64,000 nt of DNA from contig JXTC01000030.1 of assembly GCA_002914845.1 (NCBI GenBank), forward strand, positions 534,559 to 598,558, given 5' to 3'. The translations under genes and the position numbers were made by a program. The first letter of the stretch is position 1; every line of letters begins with the position of its first letter. Below are positions 36,788 to 49,800 of the stretch, one piece after another. The notes beneath the pieces were generated by a model that worked only from the letters and a program-made list of their open reading frames with translations, made no database searches and was not told the origin of the DNA. The stretch is from Trema orientale. Its lineage: Eukaryota > Streptophyta > Magnoliopsida > Rosales > Cannabaceae.

Positions 36788-37580
36788 CCAACTGCCACAC
36801 ACACAAAAAAGAAGAAGAAGAAGAAGAAGAAAAAGAAGAAACTGTTGGTTTTCTCTCTTAAAAATAACAACATGCTCGTCTTCGTCTCTCATAGACATCT
36901 GCAAGTCTCCAAAGTCAATGAGCCATCTTTGTTGATTTCGATCCCTATTTTATATGCTCTATACCATTATTTCTCATAATCCAAAAACAAGAAAAAGAAA
37001 ACCAAATTTCATGGATTTGGTCAAATTAGTAGGAACTTTTTTTTATAGAGAAAATAGGTATTGGTATGTTGATAATTTACAAGTAAAATCAAGATACACG
37101 AAAAAAGAAAAAAAAATCGAAATGTGCCCCAAAATCAGCTATTTCGGCTGATATCCCATCAAATTAACAAGTGAAATTCCTTCATGATAAGAAAAAAGAA
37201 GAACAAAATTACCCTCAATATTATCTATGTGGTTCGTAGCAGTAAATTAATCATAAAATTATTCTAACAAAACTTTGTGTTAACAAGCTAAATCACAAAA
37301 AAAATAAAAAAATGAAAATCTTTTCTCTTTTTCCTTTTTAGGGAAAAAAAATGAACTTATTTTCAATTATTATATTCCTTTCGCTATTGAAAATCCCCAA
37401 CTCTACTAGGGACTTTTTTTTTTCAAATGAATTCCACCATGTAGTTTTAAATATGCATATCTCTCGCCAAGTATAATCGAGTTTTCTATTTCTTTAATGT
37501 GTTTCAAATTGCAAACTAAAAACAATTGCGCCAAACACAGTGTTTTTGGGATTTTCTAATTTTTGGAGTTAATTTTAAAG
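36788..37580. other. AT-rich spacer, no gene seen
   Basis: GAA repeats at 36810-36840. Nothing with coding support. Confidence 0.4.
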
Positions 37581-37589
37581 CATAAATTA

Positions 37590-38345
37590 ATGTTAATTAA
37601 GCACATAATCATCAAGACTTAATGGAGCTTCATTAGGCCTAATTTTTACTATGAGATGGCTAATACTCAAGGCACATGGCAAGACTTTGTTCGAAGCTAG
37701 ACCAAATCCCATACTACACGTCACTCGGCCAAGCTCAAGGAAAACAATACTTAGTTCACCATTAGTTACATGTAGCTCAAGAAGAAACCACATATAGCTC
37801 GTCACAAGCTACATATAGCTCGGCACAAACTACATGTCGTTTGGAGCTCTTCTCTCCCAAACATAAGCTACACATCACTTTACTCCTTTGGAAGCTCCTA
37901 GAAACTTCTACCAAGTCTTATGAGATGTCATCAAGTCAAACCCTTAGTCATTAGGCCAAGGAACTTAAGAGCTAAGTATATAAGGCCTTAGGAGCTAAGT
38001 AAACTAAATCCTTATGAGATAAGTAAAAACCTTAATCAATAAGGTTTCTTCTTCTAACTTAAGCAAAGGGGATGTCCTTTGCCTATAAATAGGAGTCCAA
38101 GTAACAATCTACTCAGCTCATTTGCTCTCGATATAATTCCTCTCATTTTCTCTCTTTGTTTCCTTTCTCTCTCTCTTTCTCTCTCTCGTGCTCTTAATCC
38201 AACCGAGCGTCAAAGCTTCTTTTCTCATCTCTTAATTGGATTCTTCACAAGACATATGGATATTATCAAACTATGCAAGATTCAAATTACAATTGAAATT
38301 ATAAATTGTACATTGATCAAATATAGCCGTAGATTTTAGTATCAT
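37590..38345 (+). repeat. LTR-like promoter region (possible solo LTR)
   Basis: Moderately GC-richer than its surroundings. It has repeated CTACATATAGCTCG-type words (37760-37830) and a clear TATAAATA box at 38084-38091, followed by a CT-rich leader with TCTCTCTC (38125-38190). This combination is common in plant LTR U3-R regions. Boundaries, a TG..CA pair and a target duplication could not be fixed. A non-coding gene promoter is an alternative. Confidence 0.35.
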
Positions 38346-40269
38346 CTTGAGGAATTGTCAATTAGTTATTTAACACTCTCTAATATAAAAAAGAAGAGTT
38401 ATTGTATTGTCTTTTTTTATACGTTTTATTTTATTAAATATCTATCATTTTTTCTTTTTACAGCTAAATGGCCGAACAATGATGTTTTACACTACGTTTA
38501 TCAACCCATAACAAAGAAAAGTATAAATCATTCCAATATCAAACACGACTATCTTATGCTACAAACTTGTGCTTGCTAAGAGCTCCCACTTTCCTTTGGG
38601 TTAAAAAAATAAAAAAATAAAACCATAATATATTAACTATACGGGGCAAGTTAGTTAACTGCCATGGCATGAATTCTTGAAATACCTTAAATAGTTTCTT
38701 TTTTTTTTTTTTCCTTTTCCTTTATTATGGAAAATTATCATCTCAATTTACAACACCTATATTACAAAAATAATGTTATATAAATGATATTAATTGACAA
38801 CATTGAAAGAGTAATGCCAAGTGGTTATCTGAAGTCATTTTCCATAGAAACATGTTAACCAAGTGATTATTTATCTTTGTATGTAGTTAACAACTTAACA
38901 CGTCTTCCTTTATTTATTTGACCCTCTTTTATAATCCTGTTTGGAAAGTTCAAGAAATAAATAGACCGAAAAAGGAACAAGGTAAATTATTTGTTTTTAT
39001 ATACTATCATTATCTTAAGAACTTGAATGATAGTAGTAAAATTCACCAAATAGAAAGTGGAAATACCATTGGCCCTGCTCAAGACAAATTTACAATTACA
39101 TTCAGGGCCATACCCTTTGAAGTCCTCTCTACAAAAAAAACAACAGGAGAGGAGAAGTCCATGAAGCAACATTCTATTTGCATTTAAGTCATAAAATCCA
39201 TTAGAGAGACTATACTTACTCAGGTTCAAATGCACCAGTTCCATTGTAAATGCAAACAATGACATAAATTTTTTACCAACTTACAAGGAGAACTCATCAT
39301 AAAATTGAATGATTGATGTGCATATACATGATAAAATTGATATATCTTCAATACACAGAGGAAGAATAGCTCCCTTAGCTAGATACTAACACCTAAAAGA
39401 TGAATGGGAGTCCAGGCAAAAGTTATAGCCTCATCAATGAAGCCCCAATACTTAAAAGGGGTCCAACAGTATGATATTTGCTCAAAAGTTGACCTCTTTA
39501 CACCATAGAAATACTAATTCATTAACCATATTTCGATTACTAAAGAATGTTCTTTATAGCCGGAAAATGTAAGTATAGCAACGGAGTCATTCCACACCAT
39601 AACACTCGTACATCTTTCTTCTACTGGTCCAAGATTACCTGGCAAAGATATACCATAAATAGCTCATCAGACATGTCGAAAGAAAGGATTGTGCACAGAG
39701 TTGAGTACATAGCACAGGTATTGTGATCTCTTTCCAACAATCAGTACCCAGAGTGCATACCAGAATTCTCCATCAATAACAAAATAACTCAATTGGCAGA
39801 GTTGTCAAAACAAAGCTCATAGGCAAAGTTAAGGATGGTTAGTACTAAAAATATTCTAACGACTATTTTCTCATTTATCAAGCTTTTACAGACAATTATT
39901 GCAGCAGTCCAGCTTGTTCTAGCATTTTCGCAATGATCGGATTCTTCCCTAAAAAAGAGAAGAAGAAGAGGAGAAGGAGAGGGGGGGAGAGAGAGAGAGA
40001 GAGAAAGAGAGAACAGAGATATCGATCACTTCTTCTCAAACCGAATTAAAAAAAAAAAAGCAGTTTTTGAAAAAGCAGTTTTTGCCTCACAAAAATGTGA
40101 AGTTAGTATTAATTACTTCTTCCTCCAGCAAGTTATGACACTTCTCTAACTCAAAACTTGTCCATTCTCAAAATTTAACACGTTGTAATTTCACTCATGT
40201 CATAGAATATAAGGAGATTTTATACAACTGTAGTTAAAAAAAAAATTATAGTATGTACCTCTTGAATAG

Positions 40270-42049
40270 TCAAGCTTGTCCTTGCCTATTAACAGAAACG
40301 AGAGACTCCACATAAGATGAACCCCAGAAGATTATACCACCTATCTCATCGATAATAAGCTTCCTAAGCCTTCTAGTATGAAGGTTGTAGAAGAAAAAAC
40401 TTTCATCTTCACCTTTCAGAAGGAGCTCATCACCCTTCAAAATTCTCAGTGGACGACGAATCCCCTCTGGATTCACAATGCTCAGATATTTGATCCACAA
40501 AGACGAATCACTAATAGTACCAGAGTAGTTCCTTGTCACCCACATTTCAATCGAACCAGTAGTCCCTTTTCTTCTATGAAATGAAACGAAAGCAATCGAG
40601 TCATTCCACACTTGAAGAGTCCTCGAGCATGATTTGCGACCCGGCAATGGAATGATCTGAGATTGTCCGGAATGCAAATTAACAGAACGCACCATGTTCT
40701 TTCTACAGCCATTGAAAAACCAGTAACACACTCCTTTGTGGCATACTTCCATTTTATATTCCAACATATTAACTTTGTCTGGACCCTTACTTGTTTCATT
40801 CCAAGTGTTAGTGTTCAAGCTGTACATCTCGATCAGATCATGTGTCCAAATCCGGAGAATCTTGTAGTCAGTCGCTATGGGATCATATCCGATTCCCGTT
40901 GCTTCAACCTTTTTCCAATTAAAGACATTATTTGCTGGCGGAAGAATCTTGGAGTCTACTAATGCCGGGTTCCACAGCATAATTTTGTCCCGGGCCATCA
41001 AGCAAATGATACCATCACAATGATAGAACTCCGTTTTACACAAATCCGATCCCATCATACGACGAAATTTATCGTCACGCATGTTCCCTCGACCCCATGG
41101 ACTCCGTAGATCAAGTTCTTCAATGACAGGATGAATCTCGTCCTTTTCACCACCATCATCAGACACATTCAGCAAGAAAATATTGTGATTAATCCTCTGA
41201 CCGGGACGTACTACGTGGTGGCCAACGATGAGTAAGGATTCGGGGGAGAAGACATTGTTCTGGGCTTTGCCGAGGTGCGTTGCCACAAAAAATGGGTTCT
41301 TGATTATAGATGTGATAAGGGAGTACCATGATTTACACACACATTTGAACCGAATCAAAGACTCAGGAGGTAGCCAAGAAAAGATTTCGTATAACATCTC
41401 TTCTGGCATCCAAAAGGAGGGCCTCACCGTTTTAGCTACAAATCAAAAATAAATTCAATTAGTATTTCAAAAAATTGGGTCGTCTTGTTTATTTTCTCAA
41501 ACCAAATAATTAAAAAGATTCACTGAAAATGAAATTTAAGCACCCAAAATTTCAAATTTAGACAATGAATAACAAAACCCAGATATGGAATTTTAAAACT
41601 GATACTTGTCTTTAGTTGAAATCAAAACTAGTCCAAACCGTTCTCACAAAACTCAAGATTTTCCAAAAACCCAGATATGGAATTGTAAAACTCATACTTG
41701 CCTCTAGTTGAAGTCAAAACTAGACCAAACCCAAATCACAAAACTCAAGATTCTCCAAAAACCCAGATATGGAATTGTAAAACTCATACTTGCCTTTAGT
41801 TGAAATCAAAAGACCAGACCGTAATCACAAAACTCAAGATTTTCCAAAAACCCAGTCATGGAATTGTAAAACTTATAATCGTCTTCAGTTGAAGTCAAAA
41901 CTAGACCAAACCAAAATCACAAAACTCAAGATTCTTCAGAAAGCCAGACATGGAATTGTACTGAAATTAACTTAAAGAATGAGAGAAAGTAGTAGAAGTA
42001 GAGGCTTACCTATGTGCCTCAAATATGCACGAAGGTTATGCCTGGCCAT
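40270..42049 (-). CDS. F-box protein with F-box-associated domain, two exons
   Basis: Probable substrate receptor of an SCF ubiquitin ligase: the F-box binds SKP1 and the C-terminal F-box-associated domain recruits an unknown target. Exon 1 (42049-42010) encodes MARHNLRAYLRHI. Exon 2 (41435-40270) joins in phase through ATAG|GTAAGC and TTGTAG|CTAAA, giving 401 residues. The F-box is near residues 20-65 (EIFSWLPPESLIRFKCVCKSW). The FBA-type region includes LWNPALVDSK and GIGYDPIATDYKILRI, and the C terminus is SSYVESLVSV, as in the CPR1/S-locus-F-box-like superfamily. The start codon could alternatively be in exon 2 at 41427, but the first exon is conserved in the paralogue at 51664-51625. The intron holds a 92-bp minisatellite. 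No defects are visible. The target is unknown. Confidence 0.85.
41577..41968 (-). repeat. 92-bp minisatellite in the F-box gene intron (about 4 units)
   Basis: The AGATATGGAATTGTAAAACT-type start recurs at 41581, 41673, 41765, 41854 and 41946, giving spacings of 92, 92, 89 and 92. The paralogous intron has the same motif only at 51468 and 51560, one unit plus the terminal copy. Confidence 0.9.
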
Positions 42050-42844
42050 TTTTGGGAGCTCTTCGTCTAGGATTGAAAGCCAAGAATCAAGAGTAGAAGC
42101 TTCAAGAGATGAACTTGAAAGAGTAGAACGTTTGCTGTTGCTCACAACCCAAAACTTTGTAAGGCCTTTGCAGTTAACTGCCTCTACAAATTAGTTTTCA
42201 CCGTTAAATCTATTAAATATTTTGCTACTGGATTTTCACACGTGTACAAAAAGACCTTTGAGAAGACGTTCGCCCAAATCTCTATTATCCCAAAAACAAG
42301 TACAAATGTCAGACTTTCAAATGACATTTTTATGCTATTCAAAAAAAAAAAAAAAGGACATTTTTATATATTATTGCCTTAGATTAGGGAAGTTCTAAAT
42401 TCATGTATATTCGTAACTTTAATTACAAATTTGTCTTATTATTAAAATTACTAAAAAAAAAAATCTAAGAATTGAATACAACTAAATGATTTGTATAAGT
42501 GAGAATAGTGCTTAAGCATTATCTTTTATTCTTCGACATCACCTAATTGTAATTAGGCGGCTCTATTGTTACCCATTTATTTTCTCTTCTTACCTTTTTC
42601 CTAATTAAACCCTTTAGAGATTTAAAAATTTCTTCTAACACTCCTTTTAAATTCCTTTTAAGTAAAAAATTATTCCTTAACTGAAAAAAAAAATTTAAGA
42701 AAATTTCTTCACACACTCTCTATATCTACAAAAGTATAAAACTTGTGAGTTCAAACTTTTTTTTTTCCCAGAAAGAAATGCAATCTGGTTTTGTTATTTG
42801 GAATAGTAAATCTGATTTGCACAACGTTTTCCCTTTATCCCAAG

Positions 42845-43428
42845 TAGAGGTGGCAAAACGGGCCGGGCCAAATGGGCTGGCCCGCGACCCGTCATTGTGG
42901 CCCGCGGCCCGCATTAGTACGGGCTGGCCCGGCCCGCCAAAATATATATTTTTTAAATTTTTTTAAAAAATTTTTAAATAAATTTAAATATAAAACCTTT
43001 TCTAATACTTATAAATACACATTCCCTCACTTTGTTTTTCACACTTTCAAATTTCAATCTAATTCTAAATAATTTTCTTAAGATTTTTAATCTAAGCTTT
43101 TTTTATCAACTTATATACTTTTAACTTATTTAATTATTTNATAAATTTTTATCAAATATGAAAAAATCATAACATATTATTTATATGTTTTTATAAATTT
43201 TATTTTTAAATTTCTAATAATTTTAACTAATTATACAAAAAATAATTATTTTTAAATTTTTTTAAAATTTCGGCCGAGGCCGGGCCGGCCCGTTTTGGCC
43301 CGTCAAAAAGTCCGGTGGGCCAAACGGGCCGGACCTTATTTTATTTTGGGCGGGCTGGCCCGCTCACCCCCTTAAGCCCGTCGTGGGCCGGGCTGGGCCG
43401 GCCCGGCCCGCCCATTTTGCCACCTCTA
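42845..43428 (+). mobile_element. hAT-type non-autonomous element, copy 2, 8-bp target duplication
   Basis: TAGAGGTGGCAAAACGGGCC at the left; reverse complement of the right end is TAGAGGTGGCAAAATGGGCG. Flanks ATCCCAAG (42837-42844) and ATCCCAGG (43429-43436) match 7 of 8. It has GC-rich GGCCCG-packed ends and an AT-rich core closely matching copy 1 at 32058-32523. One extra N is at 43140. Confidence 0.9.
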
Positions 43429-44331
43429 ATCCCAGGCATATTGTGCTCGTAAAGCAATACAAAGCTTTGATTTTTTTTTTTTTTTGTGTGGATACATTAT
43501 TGCTCACAAAGTGTTTGTGATAATTCCTCAGATATAAATAAAGAGTTGAAAATTTTTTTCAGATTCAAATGAAGAGGTTGTTAAAAGAGGATCTATAGAA
43601 GCCTCTACTACATTTGACATTTTTCTCCTTCACTGTTTTTTCTCGCTCTTTTTCTGACAGCAAATTGTTTATATACTTCATCTCTACTTTTTTTAGAAAT
43701 CTAGGAGTGTGCATTTGGAGGTGTGTTAAAGAAATTAGGTTTTACTGTATATTAATATATAAAGGTATTTATGGTAATTTATAAATAGATATTTTAGTAA
43801 ATAACTAGTTAATTAAAAGAGGGGTGGGAGAGAAAAAAAAAAGGTAGCAATAGAGCCATCCTTGCAATTATTAACAAAAAAGGAATTGAATCCGCAAATA
43901 TACAATTTTTATTAACAAATTAGGAGAAAATGTCACCATAATATAATTATAATAAAAAAATTAAAAAAGTTCTCATGCAACGATATTATTTTACTTTTTA
44001 TGGGAAATGAAACTTTTATTTATATGTATAAATAATTGTTTATTTGTCTGTCCACTAAAAAAAATTGTTATTTGTCTGTATGTGTATATATATATATATA
44101 TTAGAAACTGTATGATTAACAAAAATATGTGTATATATATAATTTATATGTATAACTATATAAAACACGTGAAAAAGTGCCCTGTTACCGTTATACATAA
44201 ATCTTAAATCTATATATATATATGTCTATATATATATATATATATATATTATAGAGAGCATAGACAATGAGAATCTGTTGACTAGCAAAGGAAAAAAAAC
44301 GTAATATATTATGATTATGAGTTAAGATATA

Positions 44332-44519
44332 GAATAATGTTATGGGACACTAGTGGTGCCCAGTACCACAATGATGTGTCAGTCTGTTACTGGCTAATCA
44401 AAATTATAATTCAGATGGGGCTCATGTGGGACCTAGTTTATTAATTAAATCATCCAGTAACAGACAGACAAACATGTCATTGTGGTGCTAGGCACCACTA
44501 GTGCCATATAGCATTGCCC
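44332..44519. mobile_element. 188-bp foldback MITE with perfect 10-bp target duplication
   Basis: About 60-bp arms: CACTAGTGGTGCCCAGTACC and its inverse near 44495, plus CAGTCTGTTACTGG with CCAGTAACAGACAGAC. Flanks TTAAGATATA at 44322-44331 and 44520-44529 are identical. A 9-10-bp duplication fits Mutator-type elements. Confidence 0.85.
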
Positions 44520-45199
44520 TTAAGATATAATCATATAATCAAAACAAAGCTAAAAAAAATAAAAGAGAAAAATAAATATCATTTTAGATTTGGTTATATC
44601 GTAATATCTTGATCAAAATTTTCATACTTATCTTTTTTTAGGAGAAAACAAATAGACGAAAAACAAGGAAATATGAAGGTAAAAAACATAAGATAAAATT
44701 GGTGAATAATTAAAAAAAAAACAAAAAAGAAAAAAAGGGAACTTATCGCATAATAATAATAGCTTCAAGCTCATATATTTTGTTTCGATTATTAGTACAG
44801 TAAAGTAAGGAATGCCTAAAGTAAACAAGGGTAAATGTGTAATATAATGAATGTACAAAGAAAGAAAAAAAATAAAAATTTTCTTTTCTGATGTAAAAAA
44901 AAATGAATATACATAGTCCAATTGTTGATGGATTTAGAACTTCCCTAATTATCAATATTTATCAAATTTCTCTCTCCAAAATAAGTTAGTTTGGGAAAAG
45001 TTTAAATGAAATAACGATATTGCCCCCAAGACAATGAATCCAAAATTGCAAAAATAGTAAAAATAAATCCAAAACAAAAATAAAAGACACAAATTAAAAA
45101 ATAGAAATAAATATGGGGACAAAAGAGGGTTGAGCATGTTGTAGGTTTAGTGGAATTTGATAAAAATTCTTAACCCCACTACATGGTGTGGTAGAAGAA

Positions 45200-46445
45200 T
45201 TAGGGGGTAAGATAGAACATTTGAAAGTTCAAAAGTGAAAAAAAAGGGGGTTAAGTAGACAATTATCACTTTTTTAAATGTTTAATTAAATTTACCACCA
45301 CCATTAGATTCCATCACTTTTGAGAGGGAATTAGTTAAGAATCTGTCAAGAATTCATCAAGAATCTGTCAAGATTACCATTGACGTCAAGAATCTGTCAA
45401 GATCGTCAATAATTCGTTAAGAATTCATTTAAAAAATATCAAAAATAAAGTTTAAAAAAATGTCAAATTTCAAAAGTAGAGGGCTCAATCGGAATGGATC
45501 CATCTATAGTTCATGGGTCAAAAGTGAAATAACATAAAAATTTAAAATAAAAAATTAGAGGCTCTTTTGGTTGGTGTTTGTTTCCATTTTTTTCATTTTG
45601 AAAAAGATTTCTAATAATTCTACCTAAAAAAGTAAGAAAGAAGTACGAAAATACGGCGGGTCAGATTTTTTTTGTACCTTTTTTTTTTTAAAATACCACT
45701 TATTAAAAAATTCTAGAAAAATATTATATTCAAAATGTTTACTAGTTACAAGTATCTAAAAACTGGTTACTTGTTACCAGTTACTAATTATATGCCAGTT
45801 ATAAATACTTTTAGTTATTAGTTATTAGTGCTCGAATTCTAGTGCGGTTACTAGTTACTATTTTAAAAAATAGTACTTTTCTAAAAGCCTTTTGAAAAGT
45901 AGTATTTTTCTAATAAATACGGCACTAGATATAGAATAACTGAGCCCATTATATATTTCTTATTCTTAATTCTTTTCTGAAAACGTCGTGCATGGCTTAA
46001 TTTTCACTTTTGAAAACATAAAATTCGATTGGCCCATTAGAAAACATATTTTGTTAGGCGGATGACCAATTTTTTAAATTGGTTTAAGTAGATGTCTACG
46101 TAGTTATAGCTAAATGTCCATTCCTTTGAAAGTTTCAGTTGTTGTCCTTGTGGAATATGTTATATTTCCATTATTCTCATTAAGTGAGTTAGGCATTTAA
46201 CTATAAACTTTTGAACTTGGTTAGCCCTCTTGTTAGATTGTTTTGGAAAGTTGACAAATATCTTTTATTTGACAGATTTGGATAGATATCCAATTTTAAA
46301 TTTTACCACATTTATACCATATTTTGAGAAATTTATACATGTATATGACCATATGTATACATTAAAAAATATATCCAAAAACGAGTATATATTTTATATA
46401 TATGTGTACCAAAACATATATCTATACTGTAGATTTATACTACAT
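45200..46445. repeat. Dispersed duplicate of 30455-30925
   Basis: Shares GAACATTTGAAAGTTCAAAA (30462/45213), GGCTCTTTTGGTTGG (30617/45560) and GATTTGGATAGATATCCA (30743/46276) in the same order and orientation. It is stretched by extra inserts, including an inverted-repeat insert at about 45670-45930. No gene. Confidence 0.7.
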
Positions 46446-46669
46446 AGATTTTATATAGAGTTAATTTGATTTTTATGGTATTTTTTCAAAAAAATTAAAA
46501 AATCCCGAATTTTAATTAGAAAAATACTAGTAATTAATTAGATAACTTGACCGTTTACCTCAGTACTATTGAAAAATAGCAATTATGAAAAAATTGTATT
46601 TTTTAAATATTTACTGGAAGTGTTATTTTTCTAAAAATCTTCTAAACGGTAATATTTTTCTAAATCAAT

Positions 46670-46866
46670 NNNNNNNNNNNNNNNNNNNNNNNNNNNNNNN
46701 NNNNNNNNNNNNNNNNNNNNNNNNNNNNNNNNNNNNNNNNNNNNNNNNNNNNNNNNNNNNNNNNNNNNNNNNNNNNNNNNNNNNNNNNNNNNNNNNNNNN
46801 NNNNNNNNNNNNNNNNNNNNNNNNNNNNNNNNNNNNNNNNNNNNNNNNNNNNNNNNNNNNNNNNNN
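46670..46866. other. Assembly gap, 197 N
   Basis: Run of unknown bases. Reading frames that cross it carry no information. Confidence 0.99.
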
Positions 46867-49800
46867 AATATGAGATTCCTATTACATCCAAACCTGTCAA
46901 TATTATTCTCTCATCAAAGCACGACTTAATTATATAACAATTACTACCATTCAATTTGTTGCAAGGGATTTCCTTCATTAGTAATATATTTTGCTTGCTG
47001 ATGCCTATTCCTCAAATTTTTTTATCATAATTTAATAGTTTTAAGAACAAAAACACATATGAAGAGCATATAATGACATATAAAATTGTATCCAAAAGAT
47101 AAATTGGAAATTTTAAGCATAAAAATGGACAATTATAAAAAAATTTCTCCAAATTTGCAACTCCAAATACCCTAAAAAATATAAATAATATATTTTTCAT
47201 TCTTTTTAAATTCTTTTATTAAGTTTATTTTCCTTTAAATACACTCTCCAATACTACAATGTTCTCTTTACATGTGTTTTTTAATCAGAGATTTTAACAA
47301 TAAGTTGCAGTCTAAGATTCAAATTGCTTTAAAATAAAAAATTCAGAAACTTAATTAATTGTCAGAAACTTTAAGGATCAAATTACCATAAATTGAATAA
47401 TTCCGGACCGTTTGTTCCATAAACCCCAAGTAGTAAGCGATGTTTCTCGAACACCTACGGTAATAGTTAATAACTCTAAAGACGCATCAGAAGAAAATTC
47501 TCCAACTTACAAAGCAACCAGATTAAATAATCCAAATTCTAGATTCGATGTAAAGGTAGGTTATAGAGGTTTCATTAATGTCATTTTTATGCATTTTATT
47601 TTAGTAAATATTTATTCTATTTCTTTTTATAGCTAAATGGTTGAATAAATGATGTTTTATACTAGGTTTATCGTACCGACATAACGGATCAAATTTATAA
47701 TTAAGTATGTTAGTTTTATGCCGAGTAAATAAGTTTTGACTAGATCAATTTTTATTATTTATTAAGTATTTAAATCTAATTTAGAATATCATATTATAAA
47801 GCTTGGTTGTAAAAATTTACTTTAATTATTCAATGTATTACACAACCAAGAATAGTACTAAGCATATATAATTCATTCCAATAATAAACTATAGTTATCT
47901 ATATCCTATCTCATGCGCCACGCTTGAGCTTATTTAACCATGCTGGGCAAATTAGCTAACTGTCATGGGATGAATTCGTGAAATACCTAACGTAGATTCT
48001 TTTTCTTTTCTTTGCCTTTACTATGGTCAATTATCATCATAATCACACAACCTAAATCATAAAAACTATTATATGTACATGCATATAAGAAAGAACATAA
48101 TGCCAAGTGGTTATTTGAAGTTACGACTCACTTAAGTCATTATACCCATTACATTTTCCATGATAACCTTTAACAGTTTCCATAGTAACACGTCAACCAG
48201 GTGATTATTTGTGTTCGTATGCTAGTTAACAACATAACGACCCGTTTGGAACCAACATTTTAGGAGGGAAAGAAAAAAATTTCAAAAAATTCTATTTTTT
48301 TTTACTTATTTTATTTTAATTCAAATAAAAAGAAAAAGAAACTCTTTTTAAGGAAAATTGGGAGTTAAATTTGACTTAAACTTAACTTAGAAGAGTATAG
48401 AACTTTCACAAATAGATTGAAAAAGAAAAAAGTTCCCAAAAAAAATAAATGACATTTGGGAAAGCATTTTCCACATCCTTTTAAGTACTGCAGAAGTTAA
48501 TATATGGTGGGAATGACTTTGTGGAGAATCCAAGAAATTGTCGAATATACTTGAATCAATTATATAAGAAGTTTAGCATATCTTGAAAAGGTTGAAGAAG
48601 AAGATCAAAATATTTGTTTATAGAGTATCATTATCGTAAGATCTTGGGACCTGAGAGATAGTAGTAATATTCACCAAATAAAAGTGGAAATACTATTGGC
48701 CCTCCTCAAGACAAGTTGATAATTACATTTCAAGGCCACACCTTTTCAAAGTCCGCCACAAAAAAAAGAAAAAAAAAATCCAACAGGATAAAAGTCCATG
48801 AAGCAGCGCTACAATGTTTGCAAAAGTCAACATTCAGTTTGCATTAAAGTCTGAAAATACATGAGAGAAGAGAAAAGGAAAGGAAAACTATGTTTGCGGA
48901 GGTTCAAGTTCAAATGCACCATTACCAATTGTAAAATGCAAACAATGTCCGCAATGGATATATACTTTTTTACCAAATTACAAGGAAACCTCATCAAATG
49001 ATTCAATGATCGATGTGCATACATACGATAAAATGATTTACCTTCAATACACAGGAAAAATGGCTCCCTTAGCTAGATACTAACACCCAAAAGATGAATG
49101 GGAATCCAGCAAAAAGGTACAACTTCATCAATGAAGCTCCCAGTACTTCTAACAGTATCATATTTGTTCCAAAAAAAAAAGAAGACATTTTTACACAATT
49201 GAAACAGTAGTAATTCATTAACCATATGTCAATTCATACAGGATGTTCTTTATGGCTGGAAAATGGAAGTATAGCAACGGAATTCAATCCCTGCAAAAGT
49301 TACAGCTTCATCAATGAAGCCCCAATAGTTAAAAGGGATCCAACAGTATGATATTTGCTCCAGTAACAACCTTTTTACACCATTGAAACAGTAATTCATT
49401 AACCACATTTCAATTAACCAAAACGTTCTTTATGACCGGAAAATGAAAAGTATAGCAACCGAGTTATTACACACCATACGACTTCTACAACTTTCTTCCA
49501 CTGGTCCAAGATTATCTGGCAAGATATACCATAAATAGCTCATCAGACATGTCAAAAGAAAGGATTGTGCACAGAGTTGAGTACATAGCACATGTATTAT
49601 AATCTCTTTCCAACAATCAGTACCCAGAGTGCATACTAAGCTCTAGACAGAAAGTAATGACCTCAACTCAACTGAGTGTATATTTTCCAATATCTAAAAG
49701 AGTAATTTTGAAATTTTTCGCTTTTAAAAGAACATATAAATTACCTGAACAATAACAAAACGACTCAATTGGCAGGGTTCAAACCAAAGCTTATAGGCAA

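Larger units (their letters stand above)
42384..44948. mobile_element. 2.56-kb inverted-repeat element inserted in duplication arm 1
   Basis: The termini TTAGGGAAGTTCTAAATTCA and, reverse complemented, TTAGGGAAGTTCTAAATCCA are nearly identical over about 20 bp. The paralogous arm lacks the whole stretch between about 52015 and 52027. A weaker inner inverted repeat contains GGCTCTATTG (42560) and CAATAGAGCC (43848). No transposase ORF is visible. Other elements (42845-43428, 44332-44519) are nested in it. The target duplication is uncertain, so the superfamily is not assigned. Confidence 0.65.
38400..45137. repeat. Segmental duplication, arm 1
   Basis: Sequence from about 38400 to 45100 aligns in order with 47575-52520. 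Anchors include TAGCTAAATGG (38463/47633), the TAGCTAGATACTAACACC block (39375/49070), the F-box gene, ACACGTGTACAAAAAGAC (42238/51858) and CCAAAATAAGTTAG (44976/52051). This arm has an extra 2.6-kb element and extra minisatellite units. The left part (38400-40269) is non-coding flank shared with arm 2. Confidence 0.85.

Noticed and set aside
46585..46978. ORFs of about 115 codons on both strands
   Set aside because: Mostly the 197-N assembly gap.
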